Below, piece after piece: positions 52,468 to 61,469 of a DNA stretch of 64,000 nucleotides; the stretch's first letter is position 1, and every line of letters starts with the position of its first letter. The stretch is from Paracoccus sp. IB05 (GTDB lineage: Bacteria > Pseudomonadota > Alphaproteobacteria > Rhodobacterales > Rhodobacteraceae): the NCBI RefSeq assembly GCF_016405985.1, contig NZ_JAEFCF010000001.1, forward strand, positions 186,001 through 250,000, given 5' to 3'. The notes beneath the pieces are model-generated. The model ran no database searches. It had not been told where the DNA came from and saw only the letters and a list, made by a program, of their open reading frames with translations. The position numbers and the translations under genes are program-made.

Positions 52468-53460
52468 TCAGGTGCCGCTGCGCCGGCGTTGCAGCAGGAC
52501 GGCGATGACGATGATGGTGCCCTGGAAGGCGCCATTGAGATGCGGGCTGAAATACGAGGTGAGGTTGAGGATATTCGCGACGAGGCCAAGGATCAGCACA
52601 CCAACCACCGTGCCCCAGACCCGCCCATACCCGCCCGCCAGCGCCGTGCCGCCGATGATCACGGCGGCAATCGCCTCCAGCTCCCACAACATGCCGGTCG
52701 AGGGCGTGACGGCGCCAAGGCGCGGCACATAGATCAGCGTGGCGAGGCCCACGCAGGCGCCCTGCAGCACATAGGTCGCAAGCCGCACCCCATTCACCGG
52801 AATCGCGGAATAGCGCGAGACATCGGGGTTCGAGCCGATGGCCGTGACATGGCGGCCAAAGCGCATCCTTGTCATGACGAATTCACCGAGCGCGGCCAGC
52901 ACCGCGAAGATGATCACCGGCACCGGGATCCCCAGCACCGCGCCATAATAGAGCCCGCGCCCGGCATCGCGCAGTGCGAAATCGAGCGAGATCGAGCCGC
53001 CATCCGACATCCAGGTCACCAGCGAACGCATGATCCCCATCGTGCCCAGCGTGACGATAAAGGCTTCGATCCGGGCGAAAACCACCAGCGAGCCGTTCAG
53101 AAGCCCGGCCAGCATCCCGATCACCAGCGCCAGCGTCATGCCGGTGATCAGCGCGGCCATCGGCGACATATGGGCGAGAAACCAGTTCATCCCCATGATG
53201 CCCAGCCCCGCCACCAGCGCGGCCATCGCGCCGACTGAGAGGTCCAGCCCGCGTGCGGTAATCACAAAGGTCGCGCCGATCGCGATGATCCCGATGATCG
53301 AGGACCTTGTCAGCACATTGAGGACATTCTCGGCGGTCAGAAAGGTCTCGCTGGACACGGCGCCGAGGATCACCAGCAGGATCAGCGCGATCAGCGGCCC
53401 GAGCTGGCCAATCCTCTGGCGCAGCGGCGTGGCGGCGGGGGCGAGGGTTGCGTCGCTCAT
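52468..53460 (-). CDS. Ribose/inositol-type ABC transporter permease
   Basis: The 330-residue RbsC-family membrane protein has about eight to ten helices, the family motif TARGLDLSVGAMAALVAGLG (residues about 70-90), NGSLVVFARIEAFIVTLGTMG, and RFGRHVTAIGSNPDVSRYSA plus GGTALAGGYGRVWGTVVG near the C-terminus. It is coupled to the upstream ATPase by a 4-bp overlap and forms the channel for the binding protein encoded next. Confidence 0.9.
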   Translation of the reverse strand: MSDATLAPAATPLRQRIGQLGPLIALILLVILGAVSSETFLTAENVLNVLTRSSIIGIIAIGATFVITARGLDLSVGAMAALVAGLGIMGMNWFLAHMSPMAALITGMTLALVIGMLAGLLNGSLVVFARIEAFIVTLGTMGIMRSLVTWMSDGGSISLDFALRDAGRGLYYGAVLGIPVPVIIFAVLAALGEFVMTRMRFGRHVTAIGSNPDVSRYSAIPVNGVRLATYVLQGACVGLATLIYVPRLGAVTPSTGMLWELEAIAAVIIGGTALAGGYGRVWGTVVGVLILGLVANILNLTSYFSPHLNGAFQGTIIVIAVLLQRRRSGT

Positions 53461-55001
53461 GCGGGGATTTCCTTCTCTGTATCAGTGGAAAGGCCAAGGC
53501 CGAGGCGCAGGATATCGGCCTCGCTCACCTGGCCGCCCTCGGGCTGGCGGATGGTGCCTGCGATGCGACCGCGATCCATGACGAGGATGCGATGGGCAAG
53601 GCCGATCAGCTCGGGCAGTTCCGACGAGATCACGACAACGGCGCGGCCTTCGGCGGCGAGCCCGGCGATCAGGCGGTAGATCTGGGCCTTGGCGCCGATA
53701 TCGACGCCGCGCGTCGGCTCGTCGAGGATGACGATATCCGGTTGGCTCGCCAGCGTCTTCGCCAGCAGCAGTTTCTGCTGATTGCCGCCCGAGAGCCGCC
53801 CCGCCGGGATCAGCGGATTGGCCGAGCGGATGTCGAATGTCTCGCGCGCCTTTGCATAGCGCGCGCGCTCGCCCGCCGGGTCAAGGAGCGGCCCGCCCGA
53901 CAGGGCACCCAGCGTCAGATCGGCATTGACGATCTGGCTGGCCTCAAGCAGCAGACCCCGGCTTTTGCGGTCTTCGGTCAGATAGGCGATGCCCTTTGCC
54001 CAGGCCTCACGGCTTTTCGGCAGCGCCCGCGTCTCACCGCGCAGGGTAAAGCGGCGCGCGCGGGCGGGGCGCAGGCCCACAAGGCCCTCGAACATCTCGG
54101 TGCGGCCTGATCCGACCAGGCCTGCCACGCCGAGGATCTCGCCCGGATGGAGCGCAAAGTCCGCATCCCGCACCGGGGCGCCGATCTCGCGCGGCACGTC
54201 AAGCCCCTCGACCTCCAGGACAGGGGGGGCGACAGGCGCCGGGCTGCGGGGCAGGAAGAGGTCGGAGATTTCGCGCCCGACCATGGCGGTGGCGATGTCA
54301 TGTTCTGAGACGTCTGAGGTGGGGCGGTCCATGGTGATGGTGCCATCGCGCAAAACCGTGACACGGTCGGCAATCTCGCGCACCTCGTCGAGCCGGTGCG
54401 AGGTGAAGATCACCGCGCCACCTGCCGCGCGGAAGGCGCGGATGCGGTCAAAAAGCGCGGCGGTTTCCTCGCGGCCCAGAACGGCGGTGGGTTCATCCAT
54501 CAGCAACAGCGCGGGGCCCGCGCCAAAGGCCTTGGCAAGCTCAACCACCTGCCAGCTCGCCACCGGCAGATCGCGCATCGCGGCCTCGGGATGGATCTGC
54601 GCGCGCAAAAGCGTCAGCGCCGCCGCTGCCTGGTCGCGCATCTTGCGGCGATTGACCACGCCGAAGCGGCCCGGTTCGCGCCCGAGATGGATGTTTTCGG
54701 CGACATTCATATCAGGGATCAGCGCAAATTCCTGATGGACAAGCGTGATCCCCATCTTCTCAGCGCGGTGCAGATCGGCGGGAACCGGATTGCCCTGCCA
54801 GTGGACCGTGCCCGACCCCGGCGCCTGATAGCCGCCGATGATCCGCATCAATGTCGATTTTCCGGCGCCATTCTCACCCGCCAGCGCCACAACCTCGCCC
54901 GGACGCACCGCCAGGTCGATACCCGCAAGCACCCGGTTCGGCCCGTAGAAATGTGTAACATCGCGGATCTCAAGCCCGCCGCCCGTCGCAGATTGCTGCA
55001 T
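53457..55001 (-). CDS. Ribose/inositol-type ABC transporter ATP-binding protein (two NBDs)
   Basis: The 514-residue RbsA-type protein has two nucleotide-binding domains. The first has Walker A GENGAGKST, a degenerate signature region (LPVASWQVVELAKAF) and LLLMDEPTAVLG. The second has GVAGLVGSGRTEMFEG as a divergent Walker A, signature LSGGNQQKLLLAKTLA, and VILDEPTRGVDIG. The asymmetry is normal for this class. The ATG at 55001 follows AGGGGAGGAC; an upstream in-frame ATG at 55040 is less likely. Operator site b lies about 200 bp upstream. Confidence 0.9.
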   Translation of the reverse strand: MQQSATGGGLEIRDVTHFYGPNRVLAGIDLAVRPGEVVALAGENGAGKSTLMRIIGGYQAPGSGTVHWQGNPVPADLHRAEKMGITLVHQEFALIPDMNVAENIHLGREPGRFGVVNRRKMRDQAAAALTLLRAQIHPEAAMRDLPVASWQVVELAKAFGAGPALLLMDEPTAVLGREETAALFDRIRAFRAAGGAVIFTSHRLDEVREIADRVTVLRDGTITMDRPTSDVSEHDIATAMVGREISDLFLPRSPAPVAPPVLEVEGLDVPREIGAPVRDADFALHPGEILGVAGLVGSGRTEMFEGLVGLRPARARRFTLRGETRALPKSREAWAKGIAYLTEDRKSRGLLLEASQIVNADLTLGALSGGPLLDPAGERARYAKARETFDIRSANPLIPAGRLSGGNQQKLLLAKTLASQPDIVILDEPTRGVDIGAKAQIYRLIAGLAAEGRAVVVISSELPELIGLAHRILVMDRGRIAGTIRQPEGGQVSEADILRLGLGLSTDTEKEIPA

Positions 55002-55205
55002 GTCCTCCCCTTTCTCCCAGGCCGTGCGAGCGCGCCGCAAACCCTCTGCCGCTGATCAGCGCGCAGCTTTCACCGGCGCAAGAGGCGGAGCCCTTCGCGC
55101 TGAAATCAGGTAATTGGTGCGATCCCCCTCGGGTGTCAGAGCGGCTGCGACTTCCCCGGAACGCAGCGGTCTCTGACAGCCCCGGCATAGCAAGATCTCA
55201 AAGAA

Positions 55206-55223
55206 TTGCAATACGGATTGCCA
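55206..55223. promoter_or_regulatory. LacI-type operator site b (upstream of ABC operon)
   Basis: TTGCAAT-ACGG-ATTGCCA lies in the 294-bp gap between the PanB-like gene and the minus-strand ABC operon. It matches the 18-bp pattern of sites a, c and d. Confidence 0.6.
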
Positions 55224-55295
55224 ATGGTAAATACTGGCAATCCTGTGTTGCGATGCCGGCGATGGCAGGTCAGGGAAGGTCAGGGCCGCAAGGTG

Positions 55296-56108
55296 TCACA
55301 GCCCGACCTCAGCACGGAAGGCGGCAAGTTCGGCCGCGGTATCGGCGACGTTGTGATGTGGAGCGGGATAGGCGCCCTGGTTCACATCGGCGACAAATTC
55401 GCGGAAAGCCGAGATGCGTTCCGCCTGCAACCGCGCGAATTCGGCGGCGAAATTGCGGTAGCTTTTGGCGTGGCGCGGCTTATGGCCCGTGGTATAGCCC
55501 AGCACGTCTTCGGCAAAGAGATATTGCGCATCGGCATAGGGACCGGCGCCCATCCCGAGCATGACCAGCGGGGAGTTTTCGGTGATGATCTTCGCCACCC
55601 CGACCGGAACGACCTCAAGCTCGGCGCCGAAACAGCCGATCTCTTCCAGCCGTTTGACGTGATCCCAGACCGCGCGGGCGCTGGCGGCGGTCTTTCCGAC
55701 CGCGCGGAAGCCACCGGTCCAGGTCGCTTGCGACGGGATCAGCCCGACATGGCCGACGACCGGCACGCGGTTGTCACAAAGCGCTTTCTGGATCTGCAGG
55801 GAGGCCGCGCAATAAAAGCAATCGCCGCCTATTTTGGTGAACTGAAAAGCGGCGCGCAGGTAATCCTCGGCGGTCACCAGGTCTCCGGCGGGGCCATAGG
55901 GCAGGCCGATCTGCACAAAGCAGTCACCCGCCGCCTCGCGCATCTCAGGCGTGAAATACTGCCCCTCGATCGACAGGAGGTCGACCCCCGCCGCTGCCGC
56001 CGCCGCCGCCTCATCGGGCGTGGTGACAAACAACATCGAGAGCTTGCGCCCCTGCGCCTTCATCGCGCGGATATCGGCAACGGTCGGTCTTGTGCTTTTC
56101 TGAACCAT
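55296..56108 (-). CDS. Divergent PanB-family protein (3-methyl-2-oxobutanoate hydroxymethyltransferase-like)
   Basis: The 270-residue TIM-barrel protein aligns with ketopantoate hydroxymethyltransferase in RVPVVGHVGLIPSQATWTGG, VPVGVAKIITENS, MLGMGAGPYADAQ and the C-terminal KPRHAKSYRNFA. The usual metal-binding GDS motif reads EGQ (LLSIEGQYF), the ADLPF aspartate is replaced (QIGLPYG), and the MVKIEGG lysine region reads FYCAAS, while the general-base Glu region (ELEVVP) is kept. Standard pantothenate synthesis is therefore doubtful. It follows the Rieske gene by 31 bp, so it belongs to the oxygenase operon. It might act on a keto acid or a one-carbon unit from demethylation; this is speculation. 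Confidence 0.75.
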   Translation of the reverse strand: MVQKSTRPTVADIRAMKAQGRKLSMLFVTTPDEAAAAAAAGVDLLSIEGQYFTPEMREAAGDCFVQIGLPYGPAGDLVTAEDYLRAAFQFTKIGGDCFYCAASLQIQKALCDNRVPVVGHVGLIPSQATWTGGFRAVGKTAASARAVWDHVKRLEEIGCFGAELEVVPVGVAKIITENSPLVMLGMGAGPYADAQYLFAEDVLGYTTGHKPRHAKSYRNFAAEFARLQAERISAFREFVADVNQGAYPAPHHNVADTAAELAAFRAEVGL

Positions 56109-56138
56109 GATGTCCCCCGGGGATTTCTGTGCGTGATC

Positions 56139-56450
56139 TCAGTCGATCAGAATTTCGACCTGGCCGTTTTCAACCCGGGTCTGCCAGGTGTTGAGGTTCT
56201 TGCAGGCCGGCAGCCGCACCGCCTCGCCGCTTCGATAGTCGAACTGGCCGTTATGTTTGGGGCATTCGACAACGTAATCCATCACCAGCCCATCGGCGAG
56301 ATGGATCGCCTCATGGGTGCAAAAGCCGTCGGTGCAGAAATAATCGTCATCGGGGCTGCGATAGATCGCATAGCTGCGACCGGCGTGATCCCAGCGGATC
56401 AGGTCTTCGGTGTCGATGTCATCGGCCGAACAGGCGGCAATCCAGGGCAT
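56139..56450 (-). CDS. Rieske [2Fe-2S] ferredoxin (MocE-like)
   Basis: The 103-residue protein has a single Rieske domain with ligands C-T-H in DGFCTHEAIHLADG and C-P-K-H in VVECPKHNGQFDYRSG. It carries electrons to a partner oxygenase. The gene lies 59 bp downstream of a desaturase-type oxygenase gene, as mocD-mocE do in rhizopine catabolism. No ferredoxin reductase (MocF) gene is in view. GGAGGAG lies before ATG 56450; a further ATG upstream (56477) is less likely. Confidence 0.88.
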   Translation of the reverse strand: MPWIAACSADDIDTEDLIRWDHAGRSYAIYRSPDDDYFCTDGFCTHEAIHLADGLVMDYVVECPKHNGQFDYRSGEAVRLPACKNLNTWQTRVENGQVEILID

Positions 56451-56509
56451 GTCTTCTCCTCCAAAGATATCTGGCAATCGGGCGGGATGGGAGCGGGTGT
56501 CCGGCAGGG

Positions 56510-57643
56510 CTATTCGGCGGCGACCGGACGCGCCTGCGCGTCATAGCCTGCGATGCCGGGGGTGGGGGCACCAGGTTCCAGGTCGCCGTGATATTCGGCG
56601 CGGTAGGGCTGGGCGCTGGCGGGCAGCTCGCGCTTGACGAACCAGTCGGGGTTTTTGAACTGACGGATCAGGGTCGGGATGATCTCGCGGTAAGCCGACA
56701 GGATCGAGGGATGCGCGGGTGGCATGTCATGTTTCACCAGCTCATGCATCCGGGGCAGCGCGTGATAGGGCACCATCGGGAACATGTGATGTTCGACATG
56801 GAAATTCATGTTCCAGTAGATGAAGCGCGAGATGGGGTTCACATAGACGGTGCGCGAATTCAGCCGGTGGTCGAGCACGTTTTCCGCCAGGCCCAGATGC
56901 TGCATGTAGCCGGTCATCACCATATGCCAGCTGCCAAAAAGGATCGGCAGACCCACGACCATGAAGGGCAGGATCGACTGCATCCAGAAGGCCAGCGCCG
57001 CGACGCCCAGATAGATCACCGCCCAGATCCGGGCGATCAGGAAGGCGCGTTTGCGCTCGGGCTCCGGCACGAAGGATTTCGTGGTTTCGGGCATATAGCC
57101 GGCGATCAGCTGCAACGTGGTTTTTGCATTGCCCCAAAGCTCGAAGATCCCGAAGAAATTCAGGATCAGCCGGGCGACGACCGCCGGGCGCATTGCGATG
57201 ATCTCGGGGTCATGGCCGACGATGATCGTGTCGGTGTGGTGGCGGGTATGGCTCCACCGCCAGGTCACCGGATTGCGCATCATGCAAAAACAGGCGACCT
57301 GATAAACCGCATCATTCATCCAGCGGGTTTTGAACGCGGTGCCATGACCGCATTCATGCCAGCGTGAGTCCATCGCCGAGGCATAGAGCACGCCGTAAAT
57401 CAGCCAGAAGGGCGCCGACCACCAGGACGGCCAGAGCCAGATCCCCGCGCCCGCCGAGGCGATCATCACGCTGAAAAGGATGATCGTGTCGCGGATCGCG
57501 GGCTGATCCGACCGTGTCATCAGCTCTTTCATCACCTTGCGCGGCAGGTCGGTGTGATACCACTGCGCCGAGACGAGACCGATCTCCTCGGCCAGCCTGG
57601 CATCGCGCCCAAGCAGCGCGTAATCGCGGTTGGTATGGCTCAT
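56510..57643 (-). CDS. Membrane di-iron desaturase/hydroxylase-type oxygenase (MocD-like)
   Basis: The 377-residue integral membrane protein has the three histidine boxes of the fatty acid desaturase superfamily: HECGH at about residue 95, HTRHH at about 131 and HVEHH at about 285, plus hydrophobic helices (SVMIASAGAGIWLWPSWW and others). MocD, the rhizopine O-demethylase component, is of this class, and the adjacent Rieske protein and inositol genes favour O-demethylation of a methylated inositol or inosamine rather than lipid desaturation. ATG 57643 has GGAGGGG upstream. It diverges from the LacI regulator across a control region with operator c. Confidence 0.85.
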   Translation of the reverse strand: MSHTNRDYALLGRDARLAEEIGLVSAQWYHTDLPRKVMKELMTRSDQPAIRDTIILFSVMIASAGAGIWLWPSWWSAPFWLIYGVLYASAMDSRWHECGHGTAFKTRWMNDAVYQVACFCMMRNPVTWRWSHTRHHTDTIIVGHDPEIIAMRPAVVARLILNFFGIFELWGNAKTTLQLIAGYMPETTKSFVPEPERKRAFLIARIWAVIYLGVAALAFWMQSILPFMVVGLPILFGSWHMVMTGYMQHLGLAENVLDHRLNSRTVYVNPISRFIYWNMNFHVEHHMFPMVPYHALPRMHELVKHDMPPAHPSILSAYREIIPTLIRQFKNPDWFVKRELPASAQPYRAEYHGDLEPGAPTPGIAGYDAQARPVAAE

Positions 57644-57708
57644 GACGTGATTCCCCTCCGGCACAGCGACGGTATCTGACCTCAGACCTGCGGCCTCTCC
57701 CGATCGTA

Positions 57709-57726
57709 TTGCAACGAAAATTGCCG
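57709..57726. promoter_or_regulatory. LacI-type operator site c (oxygenase/lacI control region)
   Basis: TTGCAAC-GAAA-ATTGCCG lies 66 bp upstream of the oxygenase start and 74 bp upstream of the regulator start, matching sites a, b and d. An extra half-site TTGCAAT is at 57744-57750. Confidence 0.6.
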
Positions 57727-57799
57727 TTTTTCAGATTCGTTTATTGCAATTCACATCAGAATGATGATGGGTAATGATGGTTTTTGATGGATTTTGCCG

Positions 57800-58840
57800 A
57801 TGCGCAAACGTGTGACGATCACCGATCTTGCCCAGGCCGCCGGGGTTTCCACCGCGACCGTCGACCGGGTGCTGAACGGGCGCAGCACGGTCAGGCCGGC
57901 GACGGCGATGCATGTGCTTGAGGTCGCCCGCGAGATGGGGTTTCACGCCGCGCCGCTGCTGGAGAAACGCCTGATCGGTGAAAAGGAAAGCCTGACCATC
58001 GGGCTGGTGCTTTTGCCGACCGAGCCGGAATTTTACCGCCAGTTCCAGGCCGAGGCCGAGGCGGCAGCCCTTGCGGAAACCGGCCTGCGGCTCCGTATCG
58101 TCACCGAATATGCCGCCAATTCCAGCCCCGCCGCCAGTGTTGCCGCGCTGGAACGGCTGGCGCCGAAAGTGCAGGTGATCGGCCTGGTCGCGGTGGATCA
58201 CCCGCGGGTGACCGAGACGGTGGCCGATCTGCGTGCAAAAGGCATCCCGGTGATCGCGCTTTTATCCGACCTGGCCCAGGGGGTGCGCCATGCCTGTCTG
58301 GGGGTCAATAATCTCAAGGTCGGGCGGGTGGCGGCGGCGATGCTGGCGCGGGGCGTGCCGAAAGGGGCAGGGGGCGCGCTCGCGCTGTTTGTCGGCGGCC
58401 AGCTCTGGCATGGGCATGAGCTGCGCGAGACCGGGTTTCGCAGCTATATCCGCCGTGAGCGGCCGGATCTGGTCCTGCTCGATACCCAGATCAATCTCGA
58501 CACCGATGATCTGACCTATGAGGCGGCAATTGCGCTGATGGCGCGGCACAAATCGCTTTGCGGCATCTATTGCTGCGGCGGCGGGCGCAATGGCGTGATC
58601 CGCGCGGTGCGCGAAGAGCGCCGCCATGGCGAGATCGACGTGATCGCCAATGAACTGACCGAGACCACCAGGCGCGCGATGGCCGAGGGCATCGTCTCGC
58701 TGGTGATCGACACGCCATTGCGCGAGATCTGCGCCTCGCTGGTCACCCTCGCCCGTCAGGCGGTCAGGGGCGAGGCGGTGGCGGAGGGCCGGGGCCAGGT
58801 TTTCCTGCCAATGCGGCTGATCCTGCCCGAGAGCATCTGA
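57800..58840 (+). CDS. LacI-family transcriptional regulator
   Basis: The 346-residue protein has a LacI helix-turn-helix at 1-50 (VTITDLAQAAGVSTATVDRV then LNGRSTVRPAT) and a periplasmic-binding-type effector domain (LTIGLVLLPTEPEFYRQFQ, IGLVAVDHPRVTET, VGRVAAAMLARGV, GIYCCGGGRNGVIRA). It is the only regulator encoded within the inositol/moc-like island and probably binds the four TTGCAAT-type sites there, releasing them on binding a cyclitol. Start at ATG 57800; an in-frame TTG two codons earlier is not used in this call. Confidence 0.87.
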   Translation: MRKRVTITDLAQAAGVSTATVDRVLNGRSTVRPATAMHVLEVAREMGFHAAPLLEKRLIGEKESLTIGLVLLPTEPEFYRQFQAEAEAAALAETGLRLRIVTEYAANSSPAASVAALERLAPKVQVIGLVAVDHPRVTETVADLRAKGIPVIALLSDLAQGVRHACLGVNNLKVGRVAAAMLARGVPKGAGGALALFVGGQLWHGHELRETGFRSYIRRERPDLVLLDTQINLDTDDLTYEAAIALMARHKSLCGIYCCGGGRNGVIRAVREERRHGEIDVIANELTETTRRAMAEGIVSLVIDTPLREICASLVTLARQAVRGEAVAEGRGQVFLPMRLILPESI

Positions 58841-59123
58841 CGGCGGCGGGCTGCAATGGGCCCTGAGCCTGCCGCCAGGAAGCAGGATTGAGCGGGCTTT
58901 GCGGCGGATCGAATCAAAGGCCGGGATGTGCCGGGCCCGGTTTTCTGCAAGGAAAATTGCAAAACCGCAATCGAAGCCCCCGCTGCTGCCCTGCGGGTGG
59001 CTTTCCTCGGGTAAGGTCGGAAAATTCAAATTCTCCAAAAAGATACATCATTTTTTCAGGTCAGAACCCCGCCCGCGCGCCAGATGCATCCGTTCGGATC
59101 AGGGCAGATTTCTGAATTAAAGG

Positions 59124-59158
59124 TTGACACACTCAAATTTCTGCAATCAATATTGCTA
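59124..59158 (+). promoter_or_regulatory. Promoter with overlapping LacI-type operator site d (phyH operon)
   Basis: A consensus -35 element TTGACA is at 59124-59129. The operator CTGCAAT-CAAT-ATTGCTA (59141-59158) begins 12 bp later and covers the expected -10 region, a typical repressor position. A further half-site TTGCAAT follows at 59170-59176. The remaining intergenic DNA from 58841 to 59281 shows no gene. Confidence 0.6.
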
Positions 59159-59281
59159 AAGTAATCAGGTTGCAATTTTACAGAAGCAGACAACCGGCAT
59201 CGCGTGGAGGACGCGGGGCCGGCACGGTCGGCTGATGTCTTGCCGCCTGATCCGACAGGTCGACGGTGAAGGGAGAGCATC

Positions 59282-60391
59282 GTGAAGGATTTGGTCCCCG
59301 AGATCAGTCTTGAAGAGTTTCGCGCTCAGGTGGAGACGGTGACCACCATCGAGCATTGCCCCTCGGCCATCGCCATTGAAAAGAATATTCCGATCTATGA
59401 TGGCGCGCGTGTCAGCGCAGAGATTTCACGCGAATGGGCGCGGGTGATCGGCGAGGGCGCCGGGGTTTTCGTGGTCAAAAACGCCTTTGCCGACAGGGGC
59501 GCGATTGATGCGGCCTCGGATGCGTTCCGCGCCATCATCGCGCATGAGCGTGAGACCGGCGTCGCGGCAGGCGATCATTTCGCCAAGGCCGGTGCCAATG
59601 ACCGGATCTGGAACAGCCTGCAAAAGCTTTGCCTGCATGATCCGGCGGTTTATGCGCGCTATATGGCCAATCCGGTGATTGATATTGCCTGCCGCGCCTG
59701 GCTTGGGCCGGGCTATCAGATCGCGACCCAGGTGAACCAGGTCCGCCCCGGCGGCAAGGCCCAGGCGCCGCATCGCGACTATCACCTCGGTTTCATGTCG
59801 CCGGATCAGATGGCGCAATATCCGGATCATATCCACGCCACCGGCCCGACGCTGATCCTGCAAGGCGGTGTCGCGCATTGCGATATGCCGGTCGAGAGCG
59901 GCACCACGAAACTGCTGCCGCATTCGCAGCGCTTCCTGCAGGGCTATATCGCGGCGACCCGGCCGGAATTCCGCGACTATTTCGAGGCGGCCCATGTCCA
60001 GCTGCCGCTGGAAAAGGGCGATGCGATCTTTTTCAGCCCGGCTTTGTTCCATGCGGCGGGCGAGAACAAGACCACCGATGTCGTGCGGATGGTCAACCTG
60101 ATCCAGACGGCAAGCGCATTCGCCCGCCATATGGAGGCGATCGACCGCACCGCCATGTGCCGCGCGGTTTTCCCGCATCTCGCAGCGCTGTCAGCCGAGG
60201 GCCGGCATGCGGTGATCGCGGCCACGGCGGATGGCTATCCCTTCCCGACCAATCTCGACACCGATCCGCCGATTGGCGGTCTTGCGCCTGAAACCCAGCA
60301 GGATCTGCTGGCGCGCGCGGTGTCTGAGGGCTGGGACGCCACAAGGCTCGACGCGGCGCTGGACGCGCAGGAGGCAAAACGCCGACCCTAA
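59282..60391 (+). CDS. Phytanoyl-CoA dioxygenase (PhyH) family Fe(II)/2-oxoglutarate oxygenase
   Basis: The 369-residue protein starts with GTG (GGGAGAG about 8 bp upstream). A double-stranded beta-helix oxygenase core shows the iron ligands H-x-D in APHRDYHLGF and the distal His in FSPALFHAAGENKTTD, with the 2-oxoglutarate-binding Arg likely in VVRMVN. Bacterial PhyH proteins hydroxylate or demethylate small metabolites. First gene of an operon with a sugar ABC importer and a Gfo/Idh/MocA dehydrogenase, it may remove an O- or N-methyl group from an imported cyclitol derivative. Ectoine hydroxylase is unlikely given the context. Confidence 0.83.
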   Translation: MKDLVPEISLEEFRAQVETVTTIEHCPSAIAIEKNIPIYDGARVSAEISREWARVIGEGAGVFVVKNAFADRGAIDAASDAFRAIIAHERETGVAAGDHFAKAGANDRIWNSLQKLCLHDPAVYARYMANPVIDIACRAWLGPGYQIATQVNQVRPGGKAQAPHRDYHLGFMSPDQMAQYPDHIHATGPTLILQGGVAHCDMPVESGTTKLLPHSQRFLQGYIAATRPEFRDYFEAAHVQLPLEKGDAIFFSPALFHAAGENKTTDVVRMVNLIQTASAFARHMEAIDRTAMCRAVFPHLAALSAEGRHAVIAATADGYPFPTNLDTDPPIGGLAPETQQDLLARAVSEGWDATRLDAALDAQEAKRRP

Positions 60392-60463
60392 CACCTGACA
60401 AACCAGAATCCGCCATGGCTTCCGGCGGTCACAGAGGGAAGCCGCAAAGGGAGGACTACCACA

Positions 60464-61408
60464 ATGAAATCAATGCTGAGATCGGTCGCAATCGGGGCGG
60501 TTCTTGCGGTGACCGCTATGGTCAGCTCTGCAAAGGCAGAAGGCGAGCAATTCGTCTGGATCAGCCATGGCCCGGACAGCGACAGCTGGTTCAACGTGAT
60601 CAAGAATGCGATCAAGATCACCAATGAGCAGATGGGCGTGAACACCGAATACCGCAATCCGGCAACCGGCGATCTTGCCGATATGGCGCGGATCGTACAG
60701 CAGGCCGCCGCCGCCGATGTTGACGGTATCATTGTCACCATCGCCGATTACAATGTGCTGGAAGGCCCGATCAAGGACGCCGTCGCCAAGGGGATCCCGG
60801 TCGTCACCGTGAACTCGGGCACCGTCGAGGAAAGCAAGAAGCTTGGCGCGCTGCTCCATGTCGGCCAGCCGGAATATGAGGCGGGTCTCGGCGCCGGTCA
60901 GCGCGCGAAAGAGGCCGGGATCACCACCTTCCTTTGCGTGAACCACTATATCACCAACCCGCAATCGGTGGAACGTTGCCGTGGCTTTGCGGACGGGATC
61001 GGCCAGGAACTTGGCAGCCAGATGATCGACTCGGGCATGGACCCGTCGGAAGTCGCGAATAAGGTCAAAGCCTATCTGACCGCAAACCCCGATACCGGCG
61101 CGATCCTGACCCTTGGTCCGAATTCGGCCGAGCCGTCGATCCGTGCGGTCAAGGAACTTGGCCTCGATGGCGAAATCTATTTCGGCACCTTTGACCTTTC
61201 TGCCGAAATTTCGGCGGGCATCAAGGATGGCACCATCAATTTCGCCATTGACCAGCAGCCTTTCCTGCAGGGTTCGGTGCCGATCCAGGTCCTGACCGCC
61301 TATGTCCGCTACGGCGTGGCACCGTCGAACTCGGTCTTCACGGGTCCGGGCTTCGTCACCAAAGAGAATATCGACTTCGTCGAGTCGCTCGCCGGCGAAT
61401 ATCGCTGA
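60464..61408 (+). CDS. Sugar ABC transporter substrate-binding protein
   Basis: The 314-residue protein has a signal peptide (SVAIGAVLAVTAMVSSAKA). The Peripla_BP_4 domain has FVWISHGPDSDSWFNVIKNA, MARIVQQAAAADVDGIIVTI, GKGIPVVTVNSG-like AKGIPVVTVNSGT and TGAILTLGPNSAEPSIRAV. It is second in the phyH operon and feeds the permease and ATPase that follow. The substrate is probably a sugar or cyclitol; frc- or ibp-like binding proteins are close in style. GGGAGGA precedes ATG 60464. Confidence 0.88.
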   Translation: MKSMLRSVAIGAVLAVTAMVSSAKAEGEQFVWISHGPDSDSWFNVIKNAIKITNEQMGVNTEYRNPATGDLADMARIVQQAAAADVDGIIVTIADYNVLEGPIKDAVAKGIPVVTVNSGTVEESKKLGALLHVGQPEYEAGLGAGQRAKEAGITTFLCVNHYITNPQSVERCRGFADGIGQELGSQMIDSGMDPSEVANKVKAYLTANPDTGAILTLGPNSAEPSIRAVKELGLDGEIYFGTFDLSAEISAGIKDGTINFAIDQQPFLQGSVPIQVLTAYVRYGVAPSNSVFTGPGFVTKENIDFVESLAGEYR

Positions 61409-61417
61409 TCTGGTGCA

Positions 61418-61445
61418 GGGCCGGGGCCCAAAACGCACCCGGCCC
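61418..61445 (+). terminator. Intercistronic hairpin after the binding-protein gene
   Basis: GGGCCGGG (61418-61425) pairs with CCCGGCCC (61438-61445), followed by GTTTTA. It is a likely attenuator that lowers permease and ATPase expression relative to the binding protein. Confidence 0.6.
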
Positions 61446-61469
61446 GTTTTACCTGTGGGGATTATCCAA

